Part shown: piece after piece, positions 11,534 through 22,670 of the stretch
Layout of the letters: each line of letters opens with the position of its first letter
How positions within the stretch are numbered: the stretch's first letter is position 1
NCBI GenBank assembly: GCA_033961575.1
Contig: CM066738.1
Coordinates: forward strand, 71,719,478-71,783,477
DNA length: 64,000 nt
Direction: 5' to 3'
From: Aselliscus stoliczkanus
Lineage: Eukaryota; Chordata; Mammalia; Chiroptera; Hipposideridae
Program-made: the position numbers and the translations under genes
The notes under the pieces: generated by a model
The model's database searches: none
What the model saw: the letters and a program-made list of their open reading frames with translations, nothing else
Told to the model about the DNA's origin: nothing

Positions 11534-14500
11534 TCAGATTCCACATATGAATGAGATCATATGGTATTTGTCCTTCTCTGACTGACTTATTTCACTCAAC
11601 ATTATAGTCTCTAGGTCCATCCATATCATTGCAAATGGCACGATTTCATTCTTCCTTATAGCAGAGTAGTACTCCATTGTATAAATATACCACAGTTTCT
11701 TAATCCAGTCATCTACTGATGGGCATTTTGGTTGTTTCAAAGTCTTAGCTATTGTAAATTGTGCTGCTATGAACATAGGGGTGCATAACTTTTTTTGAAT
11801 AAGTGTCTTGGTTTTTTCAGGATAAATACCTAGGAGTGGAATTGCTGGGTCAAACGGTAGCTCTATTTCCAGTTCTTTGAGATACCTCCATACTGACTTC
11901 CATAGTGGCTGCACCAATCTGCAGTCCCACCAACAGTGCAGCAGGGTCCCCTTTTCCCCACAGCCCAGCCAGCACTTGTTGTTTGTTGATTAGTTGATGA
12001 TAGCCATTCTGACTGGAATGAGGTGGTATCTCATTGTGGTTTTTATTTGCATTTCCCTAATGACCAGTGACGTTGAACTTTTTTTCATATGCCTGTTGGC
12101 CATCTGTATGTCCTCTTTAGAGAAATGTCTCTTCATATCTTCTGCCCATTTTTTAATTGGGTTTTTTGTTTTTTTGGTGTTGAGTTTCATGAGTGTTTTA
12201 TAAATTTTGGATATTAACCCCTTATCAGATATATCGTTGGCAAATATATTCTCCCATTCAGTAGGCTTCCTTTTTGTTTTATTAATGGTTTCCTTTGTTG
12301 TGAAAAAACTTTTAAGTCTGATATAATCCCATATGTTCATTTTTTCTTTTACTTCCCTTGCCCGTAGGGATGTATCAGTAAAAATATTGCTCCGGGTAAT
12401 GTCTGCAAATGTACTCCCTATATTTTCTTTTAGGATTTTTATGGTTTCAGGTCTTACATTTAAGTCTTTAACCCATTTTGAATTTGTTCTTGTATAAGGC
12501 GTAAGGAGATGATCCAATTTCATTTTTTTGCATGTGTCAGTCCAATTTTCCCAGCACCATTTATTGAATAGACTATCTTTACTCCAGTGTAAATTCTTGC
12601 TTCCCTTGTCATAGATTAACTGTCCGTAAATGCTTGGATTTATTTCTGGGCTCTCTGTTCTGTTCCACTGATCGATGTGCCTGTTTTTATGCCAATACCA
12701 AACTGTCTTGATTACTGTGGCCTTGTAGTAGGTTTTGATGTCTGGTAGCGTGATCCCCCCGACTTTGTTTTTATTTCTCAGAATTGCCGAGGCTATTCTG
12801 GGTCTTTTATGATTCCATATAAATTTTAGAATTATATTTTCTATTTCTGTGAAAAATGCCCTTGGTAGTTTGATAGGAATTGCATTGAATCTATATATTG
12901 CTTTAGGCAGTATGGACATTTTAACTATATTAATTCTTCCTATCCATAAGCATGGTAGGTGTTTCCATTTATTTGTATCTTCTATGATTTCTTTCTTCAG
13001 TGTCTTATAATTGTCTGAGTACAGATCTTTCACTACTTTGGTTAAATGTATTCCTAGGTATTTTATAGTTCTTGATGCAATTGTAAATGGGACAGTTTTC
13101 TTAATTTCTCTTTCCATTAGTTTATTATTGGTATATGCAAATGCCACTGATTTCTGAACGTTGATTTTATATCCTGCTACTTTACTGAATTCGTCTATCA
13201 GTTCCAATAGTTTTTTGATGGAGTCTTTGGGGTTCTCTATATACAGTATCATGTCATCTGCATATAATGACAATTTTACTTCTTCATTGCCAATTTGGAT
13301 GCCTTTTATTTCTTTTTGTTGTCTGATTGCTGTGGCTAGAACTTCCAGCACTATGTTGAATAAAAGAGGAGAAAGTGGACAGCCTTGTCTTGTTCCTGAT
13401 CTTAAGGGGAATGGTTTTAGCTTTTCCCCATTGAGTATGATGTTAGCTGTAGGTTTATCATATATGGCTTTTATTATGTTGAGATATGATCCCTGTGTTC
13501 CCACTTTGCTAAGGGTTTTTAACATCAATGGCTGTTGGATTTTGTCAAATGCTTTTTCTGCATCTATTGAAATGACCATGTGATCTTTATCCTTCATTTT
13601 GTTGATGTGGTGTATCACATTAATTGATTTACGGATGTTGAACCAGCCTTGCGCACTAGGGATGAATCCCACTTGATCATGATGTATGATCTTCTTAATA
13701 TATTGCTGAATTCTGTTTGCTAATATTTTATTGAGAATTTTTGCATCTATATTCATCAGTGAGATTGGCCTGTAGTTTTCCTTTTTTGTGATGTCTTTAT
13801 CTGGTTTTGGAATCAGGGTGATAGTGGCTTCATTAAAAGAGTTTGGGAGCCTTCCCTCCTTCTGGATTTTTTGGAATAGTTTGAGAAGAATAGGTGATAG
13901 CTCTTTTTTGAATGTTTGATGAAATTCACTTGTGAAGCCATCTGGTCCAGGGCTTTTGTTTTTTGGGAGCTTGTCAATTACTGATTCAATTTCCTTGGTA
14001 GTAATCAGAGTATTTAGATTTTCTGTTTCTTCTTGCGTTAGCTTTGGAAGGTTGTATGCTTCTAGAAAATTATCCATTTCTTCCAGATTGTCAAATTTGT
14101 TGGCATATAGTTGCTCATAGTAATTTCTTAGAATTTTTTGTATTTCTGTGATGTGTGTAGTCATTTCCCCTCTTTCATTCCTGATTTTGCTAATTTGAGT
14201 CCTCTGTCTTTTTTTTTGATGAGCCTGGCTAGAGGTTTTTCAATTTTGTTTATCTTCTCAAGAAACCAGCTCTTGGTTTCATTGATCTTTTGAATTGTTT
14301 TCTGTTCTCTATATTGTTTATTTCTGCTCTGGTCTTTATTATCTCCTTTCTTGTACTCCTCTTGGGCTTCTTTTGCTGTTCTTTTTCCAGTTCCCTTAGG
14401 TGTAAGGATAACCTGTTGATTTGAGATTTTTCTTCCTTCTTTAGGTAGGCTTGCACTGCTATAAACTTCCCTCTTAGGACTGCTTTCGCAGCATCCCACA

Positions 14501-15355
14501 GATTTTGGGTCGTGGTGTTTTCATTTTCGTTTGTCTCGAGATATCTTTTGATTTCCTCCTTGATCTCATTTGTGACCCACTCACTATTTAATAGCATATT
14601 GTTTAGCCTCCATTTATTTGTCAGCTTCCCGGATTTCTTCTTATAATTGATTTCTAGTTTCATAGCATTGTGGTCAGAGAATACAGTTGAAATGATTTCA
14701 GTCTTCTTAAATTTATTGAGACTTGTTTTGTGGCCTAACATGTGGTCTATCTTAGAAAATGTTCCATGTGCATTTGAAAAGAACATATATTCTGTAGCTT
14801 TGGGATGAAATGCTTTGAAAATGTCTGTTAAATCCAGCTGGTCTAATGTGTCATTTAAGGTCGCTGTTTCCACATTGATTTTCTGTCTGGAGGATCTGTC
14901 CATTAGTGACAGCGGGGTGTTGAAGTCCCCTACTATGACAGTGTTACTGTTGATTTCTGTCTTTATGTCTGACAATACTGTTTTATGTATTTAGGGGCTC
15001 CTATGTTAGGTGCATAGATGTTTACTAGAGTTATGTCCTCTTGTTGGATGGATCCCTTCATTACTATGAAGTGTCCTTCTTTGTCCTTTGTTATATTCTT
15101 CAATTTAAAGTCCATTTTATCTGATATAAGTATCGCTACTCCAGCTTTTTTCTCAGTACCATTTGCATGAAATATTTTACTCCATCCCTTTACTTTCAGC
15201 CTGTATGAGTCTTTGGAGCAGAGGTGAGTCTCTTGTATACAGCATATGCTGGGGTCTTGCTTTCTTATCCATTCAGCCACCCTATGTCTTTTTATTGGAG
15301 CATTTAACCCATTTACATTTAATGTGATTATTGATAGGTGTGTATTTATTGCCAT
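11534..15355 (-). pseudogene. L1-D ORF2p, endonuclease-reverse transcriptase, frameshifted
   Basis: Total span is 3,822 nt, about 1,274 codons, the normal L1 ORF2 size. The start MAINTHLSIITLNVNG and the endonuclease motif CIQETHL are in the first frame (14963-15355). The frame then shifts near 14970, near 14300 and near 14200. The largest open part (11990-14164, 724 codons) holds the fingers and palm, including [11 protein letters not shown], the catalytic reverse-transcriptase aspartates. One in-frame TAA at 11990-11992 separates the last 127 codons, which end HMISFICGI. All catalytic blocks are still recognisable, but the protein cannot be made whole. Confidence 0.93.
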
Positions 15356-15403
15356 TTTCTTATTTGTGTTCGTAGTCTTTCATAGGTTGTTTTTCTCTTC
15401 TAC

Positions 15404-16279
15404 TTAAAGAAACCCTTTTAGCATTTCCTGCAAAGCTGGCTTGGTGGTAATGAATTCCCTTAACTTATTTTTTTCTGCAAAGCTCCTTATCTCGCCTTTG
15501 ATTTTAAATGATAACCTTGCTGGATACAGCAATCTTGGTTGTAGGCCTTTATTTTTCATCACTTTGAAAACCTCCTGCCACTCCCTTCTGGCCTGCAAAG
15601 TTTCTGTAGAAAAGTCAGCTGATAATCTTATGTGGATACCCTTGTAAGTAACTTGCTGCCTTTCCCTTGCTGCTTTAAGGATTCTGTCTTTGTCCTTAAC
15701 CCTTGCCATTTTCACTATAATGTGTCTTGGAGTGGGCCTGTTTGGAATCATCCTCGTTGGAACTCTCTGCACTTCCTGGGCTTGTATTTCAATGTCCTTT
15801 GCCAGGTTAGGGAAGTTTTCAGACATTATTACTTCAAATATATTCTCAATCCCTTGCTCCCTCTCTTCTCCTTCTGGTACTCCAATGACCCTTAGGTTAT
15901 TGCATTTGATGTTGTCCCCCAGCTCTCTTAAACTATTTTCAAGGTTTTTCATTCTTTTTTCTTTTTGCTGTTCCGCATGGGTGATCTCTGCTATTTTGTT
16001 TTCTAAGTCACTGATTCGATTTTCTGCTTCATCCAATCTGCTAGTGATTCCATCAAGTTTGTTATTTAATTCAGTAATTGTGTTCTTAAGTTCTAGCTGG
16101 TTGCTTTTCATGATTTCTCTATCCTTCCTTATATTTTCATTAATTTCCTTGAACATTCTAATAATCAGTGTTCTGAACTCTGTCTCCGATAGGTTGGTTA
16201 CCTCTATTTCCTCTATTTCCACTGATTCAGGAAGTTTCTTCTGTTCTTTTATTTGTGTTATGTTTCTTTGTCTCCCCAT
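15404..16279 (-). CDS. L1-D ORF1p, intact 291-aa RNA-binding chaperone
   Basis: ORF1p coats L1 RNA as a trimer and acts as a nucleic-acid chaperone in the cytoplasmic RNP. The frame is uninterrupted from MGRQRNITQIKEQ to MLKGFL. Residues about 45-120 form a heptad-rich coiled coil (SRLDEAENRISDLENKIAE). The RRM follows with NLRVIGVPEGEE and NRPTPRHIIVKMARVKDKDR, then the C-terminal domain (GLQPRLLYPARLSFKIKGE). At 291 aa it is shorter than human ORF1p (338 aa). It lies 48 nt upstream of ORF2 on the same strand, the standard bicistronic L1 order. An intact ORF1 beside a broken ORF2 suggests a fairly young copy. Confidence 0.9.
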   Translation of the reverse strand: MGRQRNITQIKEQKKLPESVEIEEIEVTNLSETEFRTLIIRMFKEINENIRKDREIMKSNQLELKNTITELNNKLDGITSRLDEAENRISDLENKIAEITHAEQQKEKRMKNLENSLRELGDNIKCNNLRVIGVPEGEEREQGIENIFEVIMSENFPNLAKDIEIQAQEVQRVPTRMIPNRPTPRHIIVKMARVKDKDRILKAARERQQVTYKGIHIRLSADFSTETLQARREWQEVFKVMKNKGLQPRLLYPARLSFKIKGEIRSFAEKNKLREFITTKPALQEMLKGFL

Positions 16280-16739
16280 TCTGGCTTACTCTTTGTGTTT
16301 GCTTCAATATAACAGATAGATCCCCCAGATTTCTCAGTCTTTTCTGGGTAAACTTATATGGTGTGTATCCTTTATGTTTGAATTACTCAGTCTCCCTATT
16401 CTCCTGTGCTTGTATCTGAGGTGTTCCTTGTGTCGTGCATCCTCACTTGTTGAAGTTTTAGTTTTGATTACTTTTGGCTTGTCAGTAGGTGGGATTGACT
16501 CCCAGATTGATTAGCTGTGAGAATCAGCAGCGTCTGCAGTTTATGAGCTGCTGTGAGAGGATTGACCCCTCTGATGCAACTTGGACCCTATGGGTCCTAG
16601 TACCTGTAGCAACTTCCTTTTGGGTGTGACTCTTGTATGTCAAACCCAGAAATGCTCTGGTTTTATCTAAAGTTGGCCTCCGGGTATGATGATTCTTGTG
16701 TCTGTTTGTTTGGACCCACTGTTGCAGAGTGATTTTAGA

Positions 16740-17350
16740 GCATAACAGATCAACAAGAACAACCTCCGCAGCCACCAAAGGAAACCAAATGCTCACACAA
16801 GTAAAAAAAACCAACCATCAAACTACAGTCAACTTGTACAGAAATATCAATCATACTAATGAAGAAAACAAACAGAAACAAAACAAAAACCACACACTCA
16901 ATAATAACAGAAGAGGAAACAAAATAAGATACAATATCCTAAAATAAAAAATAGAATAAACATGAGAAACCGATTAGCTATATCTAAAAAATAAAAAATA
17001 AAAATGAACTAAAATAATAATAAAAAAAGTAAGAAAAATTAAAAAAATAAAATTTGCAGAATAAAGGAAAAGAGGAAAAGTATAGCAGTGAGAAGAATGA
17101 ATAAACTAAGAGAGAAAGTGAGGGTGGGGAAAAAAGGAAAAGAAAAGAAAGAAAAAGAAAAAGAAAAAAAATATATATATTTGTCTACACACCCATATAT
17201 ATGGACATATATTCACCTATATACACCTATATATATGCCTATATTAAAAACTACAAAATGATAAGAATGAAATAGAAATAAAAACCAAAAACAACCAAGA
17301 TAAGCAGCCAATAAAGGGAAAACAAAACAGAATAAAACCAAACAAACCAA
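16740..17350. repeat. A-rich low-complexity block with (GAAA)n and (TA)n inside L1-D 5'UTR
   Basis: About 600 bp is dominated by A on the + strand, ending in aaaagaaaagaaag and a TA-rich stretch (17168-17240). Comparable low-complexity blocks sit at the equivalent place in L1-A (5560-5900) and L1-E (34140-34500), so this is a property of the L1 family rather than a separate insertion. Confidence 0.75.
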
Positions 17351-17621
17351 AAATACCCGTGCCAGTCTAGGCTAAAGTCCACCAAGCTCTTTTCAGTTTG
17401 TCTGCTGTACAAGAATTCCTGTGTGTCTTGTGGGAACAGTAGGCCACCTGATGCCTAGCGTGATCCTGGCACTGCAGGTTTGCTGTACTTGAGTGTGGTT
17501 GTGACGTGTGATTGGTGGTTTTTACAAAGTCACTGCCTTTTTGCTTTTGCCTGTCCCAAGGCAGGCTGCACCCCCAAAGGCTCAATGAGTGTCTCTGGGC
17601 ACCCTTTGGGTTGACAGCCAT

Positions 17622-17655
17622 GGAAAATTAAAGAATTCCTCACTACCAAAAGCCT
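17622..17655 (+). repeat. Left arm of perfect 34-nt inverted repeat in L1-D 5'UTR
   Basis: This segment (starting ggaaaattaaagaattcct) is the exact reverse complement of 18182-18215. The arms are about 526 nt apart. Sequence similarity stops abruptly on both sides of each arm. Confidence 0.9.
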
Positions 17656-18022
17656 GCTGCTAAGGATCTGTTAATTAGTGCCTCAGCAGGTGACCCTGCC
17701 CTGCCTTCCAAGCTTTGCCTAAAGGTGGGGGCAGGGTAGGTAGTCTCACTCTGCAGCCTTTACTGGGTGGAAATTCTCAACCCCCTGCAGGTAAGGATAT
17801 CTTCCTAGTCTGCCCCTATTGCTCCATTCAGGAGTCAGTTTAAGACTGTCTTGGCGGGGGCCAAAGTTTGTGGGAGTGGGTGAGTTATTGGTTGTTTGTT
17901 TTTTTTTGCTTTCTGTTCAAGAGTAGAAAAAGGAAAAAAAAATAAAAAACATAAAAGTAAACAAAGCCACAGTTCCAACACTGTTTTAAGCTAAGGCCTT
18001 TGCCTCTTATGCTCCGGCGGAG

Positions 18023-18610
18023 TTCCTGCTGCTCTCCCAAAGGGTCTGCCAGGATTTAGGGAATTGCGCGCACCCTACCGTGTGGCTAAGATCCCCGCTC
18101 CGCGTCTCTCGGGGACCTGCGTCTCTGCCCGGCGCGCTGCGTGACCGAGTGAGTCTTCTTTTTCCCCTGCTCCCGGGTTTAAGGCTTTTGGTAGTGAGGA
18201 ATTCTTTAATTTTCCACCGCCCGCGCGGTGCTCCTGCTGCTCTCCCTAAGAGACTGCTGGGGCTTAAGGGACTGCGCGCCCCCTGCCCCAAGGCTCAGAT
18301 CCCCGCTCTGTCTCTCCGGGACCTGTGACTACGGCCGGCGTGCTGCGTCTCCACCGGCGAGTCCTCTGTTTCCCCCTGCTCCCGGGTTTAAGGCTTCTGC
18401 CTCCGAGCCGGCGCACGCCCGCGCCGTTCTCCTGCTGTGCTCCTGGAGGGACTGCCGCCGGGGTTCAGGGGACTGCGTGCACCTTGCTGAGCGGCTCCGA
18501 TCCCCGCTCCGTCTCTCCGGGACCTGTGTCTCCGCCCGGCGCACTGCTTCTCCGCGGGCGAGTCCTCTGTTTTCCCCTGCTCCCAGGTTTCAGGCTTCTG
18601 CGCTCCGCGG
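18023..18610 (-). repeat. Three tandem ~200-bp monomers in L1-D 5'UTR
   Basis: Three diverged copies begin near 18023, 18231 and 18429. Each contains the landmarks atccccgctc (18091, 18299, 18500), gggacctg, ggcg-tgctgcgtc and cctgctcccggg(tt). The arrangement recalls the monomer arrays of rodent L1 promoters, but I cannot say whether it is homologous. The array produces a GC-rich open frame on the + strand (18228-18662) whose product repeats every ~67 codons. Confidence 0.85.
18182..18215 (-). repeat. Right arm of perfect 34-nt inverted repeat in L1-D 5'UTR
   Basis: Exact reverse complement of 17622-17655. It sits between the first and second 5'UTR monomers and replaces the sequence expected there from the other monomers (which continue gcttctgcctccg or gcttctgcgctcc). 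Confidence 0.9.
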
Positions 18611-19269
18611 GACCCGGTGGGCACAGAGACTGATCCCTGAACCGGGAGGGTGCAGGGACTGATCTTGCCCTGTCGCTGCCGGTCTCTGCACCCTGCTTCC
18701 TGGGGACCCGGCGAGCCGCGGGTGCAGCTCGTACCTCTGCACAGTCGTCTCCTCTCTCTCCTCCCGCACTTGCCCAGCCTCAGACTGCAAACCAACGCGC
18801 TCTTGCTGAGCTCTAGGTGGGCCGCGGGCCGCAGGGAGCGAGCCGGGGGAACACTCACCGTGCCTCAGCAGCCGCGGGTGCGGGCTGCACCTCACGCGTC
18901 TCGCCGCCTTCTTCCCCTACTCGCCCGGCCTGCCCACCTTCCAGCAATCCTTGTGTGGAACTCTTAGTCTCTCTGTGTGATGAGTAGATGTCTCTTTGAA
19001 GCGTATTAGAAGTTCAAATTGTGGATATTTCCAGGGGAGATTTCATGGAGCCCTCCTCACAGACGCCATCTTGCCCCTCCCTCTCTATAATTTTTTTAAT
19101 GAACAACACCTGACAGCCAGAGGTGGGGCCTGGTTCAGATGGGTGGAATGTAGGGGTTCCCAGGAAGGTAAACAGGGCACTGTTGGAGACTGCAGGACAC
19201 ACTTTGTGGCTTCAGGTAAATGGGGAGAAGTAACCACAGTTCCAGATGGAGCGGGGTGGAGAGCAAAAC

Positions 19270-20140
19270 TTTTTCTTATTTCAAAATGAATGCATGTTCT
19301 TCAATAGAAATTAAAATCTTTGAATTACATACAAACAAAATGGAAGATAATTTAATATCTAATGTAATATATTGAATACTTAACAACCACAGGAGCAAAT
19401 AAAACCCCCACATCAAGGAAATCATCTGTGACACTTTGTACATTTCCTTCCAGTTTTTTATCATGCACATTTTTTTCTTTTTTTGAGGGCAGTGTCTCTG
19501 GCCCTCATATGTGGGACTGAACCAGGGCCGCTGGCTTCCCAAGCCAGCGCTTAACCACCGCACCACTCGGCCGGCCCCCATGCACATTTTTTAAACTTTG
19601 TTGAAATAATACTTGACCTTCATTTTTTTACTCTGCTTCATAAACTTCCTCCATGTCATTGAATGGTTTCACATTATCCCACCGTACAGTTAAACCATAA
19701 GTTACTTCATCTTTCCTGCACTGTTAGATAGTGGAGGCATTTCAAATTTTTTGTTCTGTTTACCATTATGCAGCACTGAGAATCTTTACCAATAAGTTTC
19801 TATCTGCATTTTAGAATACTTCTACAGGATATATTTTAAAAATAGAATCACCAGGCTGATTGGTAAGAAAGTTTTTAAGAGATTGGAAATTGTCAAAATG
19901 GTTTCCAGAAAAGTGGTACTAATTCCCCTTCTACCTGAGTGTTACTACATTGCTGGTTTCATGTTCAACATGGCATATCACCACTAAAGAACTCTGCCAA
20001 TTTAATAGGTGAAAATTACATGATGTTCTTATTTAAAATTTTCATTTACTTGTGTGTAGTGATATTGATTGTTTATTGTGTATTGTCTATTTTCTTCTTC
20101 CTTGTGAATTATCATTACATTTCTTTTGACAATTGAAAAA
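19270..20140 (-). mobile_element. Ancient L1 3' region, antisense (probable), in LAMA3 intron
   Basis: The sequence carries typical old-L1 3'-region phrases on the minus strand (mid-part 19640-19960, e.g. ttcaccattatgcagcac-like and ggtttccagaaaagtggtac). It has no open frame and is interrupted by a short SINE at 19476. The limits are approximate. The preceding 19081-19269 is unclassified. Confidence 0.5.
19476..19578 (-). mobile_element. Short tRNA-derived SINE, antisense
   Basis: A ~100-bp element: GGGGCCGGCCGAGTGG head, paired stem sequence gctggcttgggaagccag, B-box-like ggttcag-cccacatatg, end gacactgccctc plus A tail. It is flanked by a 14-bp duplication catgcacatttttt (19462-19475 and 19579-19592). 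It corresponds to the head domain of the long SINEs. Confidence 0.9.
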
Positions 20141-20441
20141 TGTGCCAAGAAGTTTTCTAAGCAGTTTACCCTATATTAATATACTTACTCATTTATAAAA
20201 AGTGACTCATGATCGCAGCATAGATAGCCACTGCTAACATTTTTAGCAATATCTTTCTAGTCTATTTTATACGTATGCTTATGCATCCATACAATTTAAA
20301 AAAAAATAAGATCAGTACATATGATCAGTAAGCTATCCTATACTTTTTCAGCTGTAAACTGAATGTCCAAAACTGATAATCTAAAATCAGAACATTGACT
20401 GCTAGAAAAATGTCCTAAGCAATTCTGTTTATTTCTGATAG

Positions 20442-20584
20442 GTGTTGCTCAAAGCAAAGAGATCATCTTCCTGCCAAGTAAGGAGCCAGCCTTTGTCACC
20501 ATCCCTGGAAATGGTTTTGCAGACCCATTTTCACTTGCATCAGGGACATGGATTGCTTGTATTAAGGCAGAGGGAGTCCTCCTG
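20442..20584 (+). CDS. LAMA3: LAMA3 exon 1 of window, domain IV
   Basis: 143 nt, entered in phase 1 (two bases complete a split codon) and left in phase 0. The acceptor is tttctgatag and the donor gtaaga. The translation includes SKEIIFLPSKEPAFVTIPG and GTWIACIKAEGVLL, a beta-strand-rich piece of the N-terminal half of domain IV. The upstream exon is not in the window; the preceding 20 kb is L1 and intron. Assigned to LAMA3 because it joins in frame to the next exon. Confidence 0.88.
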
Positions 20585-22670
20585 GTAAGAGTTCTTAGTG
20601 GAGATTCTTCTCCTATTGGAGCTGGTTCCATGCACAGTGAACCACAGTGACTATAAGATATCAAAATCATAGCTGGTTTGTTCCCTTTTAGACATAGGAA
20701 CCTATTGTGACATTTGCCCTCACATGACATAATGAAATAGGAACCAACTTAAAATATCTTTTATAGTCCTCCAGCCAGCTTCTCACAGACAAAAATAATA
20801 CCAAATTATAACTCATAATTATTTGGACTTATCAAAATAAATGCAAAATCTTAACGAGCATATGTCCCAGACTTTCAAAAGTTTCTCTGGGATTTTTTAT
20901 CGTGAATTAGAAGGGCATCAATAAATACCAGCCTCTCTGAGAATTATGCAGAGTAAATCAGAAGAAACTAGAGGAAAAGAAGATTCTAAAATCAGTGAAG
21001 TTCTTGGTGGTAGAAAGAGAAAGAACAGACTGGAGGAACCAGTGCTTCAGTGACGCTCTTCCTGCCTTCTACCTTAAATGTAGGCAATAATCTCACCAAA
21101 TAAGTTGCCATGGACAAAGAACTCTTCATCAAGGAAAAGGCTATGTCTTGAACATTAATAGAATAGACAGAAAGCCATGAGGCGTAAAAGGAATGGAAAG
21201 TGCTATCTGACACGCCCCTCCTTGATGTCGGCTTTCGCTTCTAGTAAGGTCTTTTCAAAATAAAGTCTGGCAATAGCTGGTTTCATTCACTAAGAGGGGG
21301 AAAAAAACCTTTTCCTTCTGGTGCAGCTCTTTTGATGGGCTGTTTACAAATCTTAGGCAAGTTCCTAACTCCAAGCCTGCCTCAGTTGCTTCTTTTATAC
21401 AATGGGGACAATGCATATCCTTATCGGTCCTTTCCAAATCTGGGATCTTATAAAGATAATGTGCAGATTTATGCTGTTCGTTCAGTCCCTATTTTTCTTA
21501 TATCTTGGTGGTGGAAAGTTTTGTTACTTTAAGAAAGTTTAAGAATGTTTCACAACTGCTAGAAATGAGGAAGAGGAAAATACCACTGAGGCCAATAATG
21601 AGTACATAAAGTTGGACTAATGGAAAGATGAAATTCATTATAAAAGTTACTTCATAGGCATGGAAGATTTTCATGACATTTAATGCAATTGTGTAGTAAT
21701 TCATATGTATCCTTACATATTATGATATTATTTTCTCTAAAATTGTTTTATTGAGGACCTATTATCAACCTTTATTCTAGGATCTATGGGACCATAAAAT
21801 AATGTGGAGATATGGTCCCAACCTAAGGAAACTTACTAATAGAACAATAACCATTATTAAATTAGAGCCCATTCAGGTAGTAAGACCACTGTGGTGGACC
21901 ACTGAGCTCCTTGGGTCACCATCTGCTACTTTTGCCTTCCCATATATTTCTCTTCTTCTCCATTTTAGACAAATTAAGGGCCCTGAAGAGAGTAAAAGCC
22001 TTATGGCCCATGTACGAGTCTCTTCACATTTGTGGCGACATCCCCTCCCTCCTTCCCTCTGCAGACAGGCAGTGATGCCAGGATTGCAGCAGAGCTGTCA
22101 AATCATCTACCACTCAGAAGCCCAGAGAGCTGCATAGTTAAATTTACATTGTGGGCTTTGTTTGGCACACTTGGTGGAACATATTCTTCTTCTCATATCC
22201 TAGGATAGGCAGTAGGCCAGTTTCAGTCTCTGATTCACCAGAATCACAAAAAATCACGTTTTACACCAAGTCAGGTGGGTGCTGCTCCGTGTGGGAATAA
22301 AAAGCCATAATACGTGATCTACAACTCTGTGTTCTTCTGTAGTGATGAAGGCACTGTTTTCAAAGGAACATTTTGTCCATGGACAGTTTATTATCTTTGT
22401 TTATTTTTGAATTTATAAACAACCCAGAAGAGATAATAAAATTTCCCCGGAGATTTGATAGTAATGAGGCTCTTGTCTCCAATCTTACAGCACCTGTGTG
22501 AGTTGACTTGCGTGTTCTGGTGAATCAGGGGGCAGAACAAAGCAGCTGATGTGGAGTTTAACTAGCGAGCTTTGCCTGGTTATGATTAATTTAGTATGTT
22601 TGCCTATTTTATTTTGAAAGTAGGGCCACTGTCAAGATAAGTAATTGGTTTTTTGGTCTTTATTTCCTAG
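20585..22670 (+). other. LAMA3 intron, 2.1 kb, mostly unclassified
   Basis: No exon or strong repeat was seen. A short MIR-like tail (ggcaagttcctaactccaagcctgcctcag ... tacaatgggga) lies near 21350-21415. The short open frames have no recognisable content. Confidence 0.55.

Larger units (their letters stand above)
11011..19080 (-). mobile_element. L1-D: near-complete LINE-1, antisense to LAMA3
   Basis: An essentially full-length L1 read on the minus strand. The 5'UTR is about 2.8 kb (16280-19080), ORF1 is intact (15404-16279), a 48-nt spacer follows, then ORF2 (11534-15355), a 3'UTR of about 490 nt, and an A tail seen as T-rich sequence at 11011-11045. Its 5' end carries the usual L1 start motif (CAAGATGGCGTC on the minus strand, near 19055-19070). 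ORF2 has three frameshifts and one premature stop, so the copy is probably not autonomous, but it is the best-preserved L1 here. I could not identify its target-site duplication. Confidence 0.92.
16280..19080 (-). promoter_or_regulatory. L1-D 5'UTR (internal promoter region), CpG-rich distal half
   Basis: L1 5'UTRs carry an internal pol II promoter and often an antisense promoter (family knowledge). This one is about 2.8 kb. The half nearest the 5' end (18000-18960) is strongly GC- and CpG-rich. The proximal half contains an A-rich block on the + strand (16740-17350). Antisense transcription from here would run on the + strand towards the LAMA3 exon at 20442, about 1.4 kb beyond the L1 end. 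Promoter activity itself is inferred. Confidence 0.6.

Noticed and set aside
18228..18662. CpG island as a host-gene promoter with a 144-codon first exon
   Set aside because: The sequence is the monomer array of the L1-D 5'UTR; kept only as a possible L1 antisense promoter.
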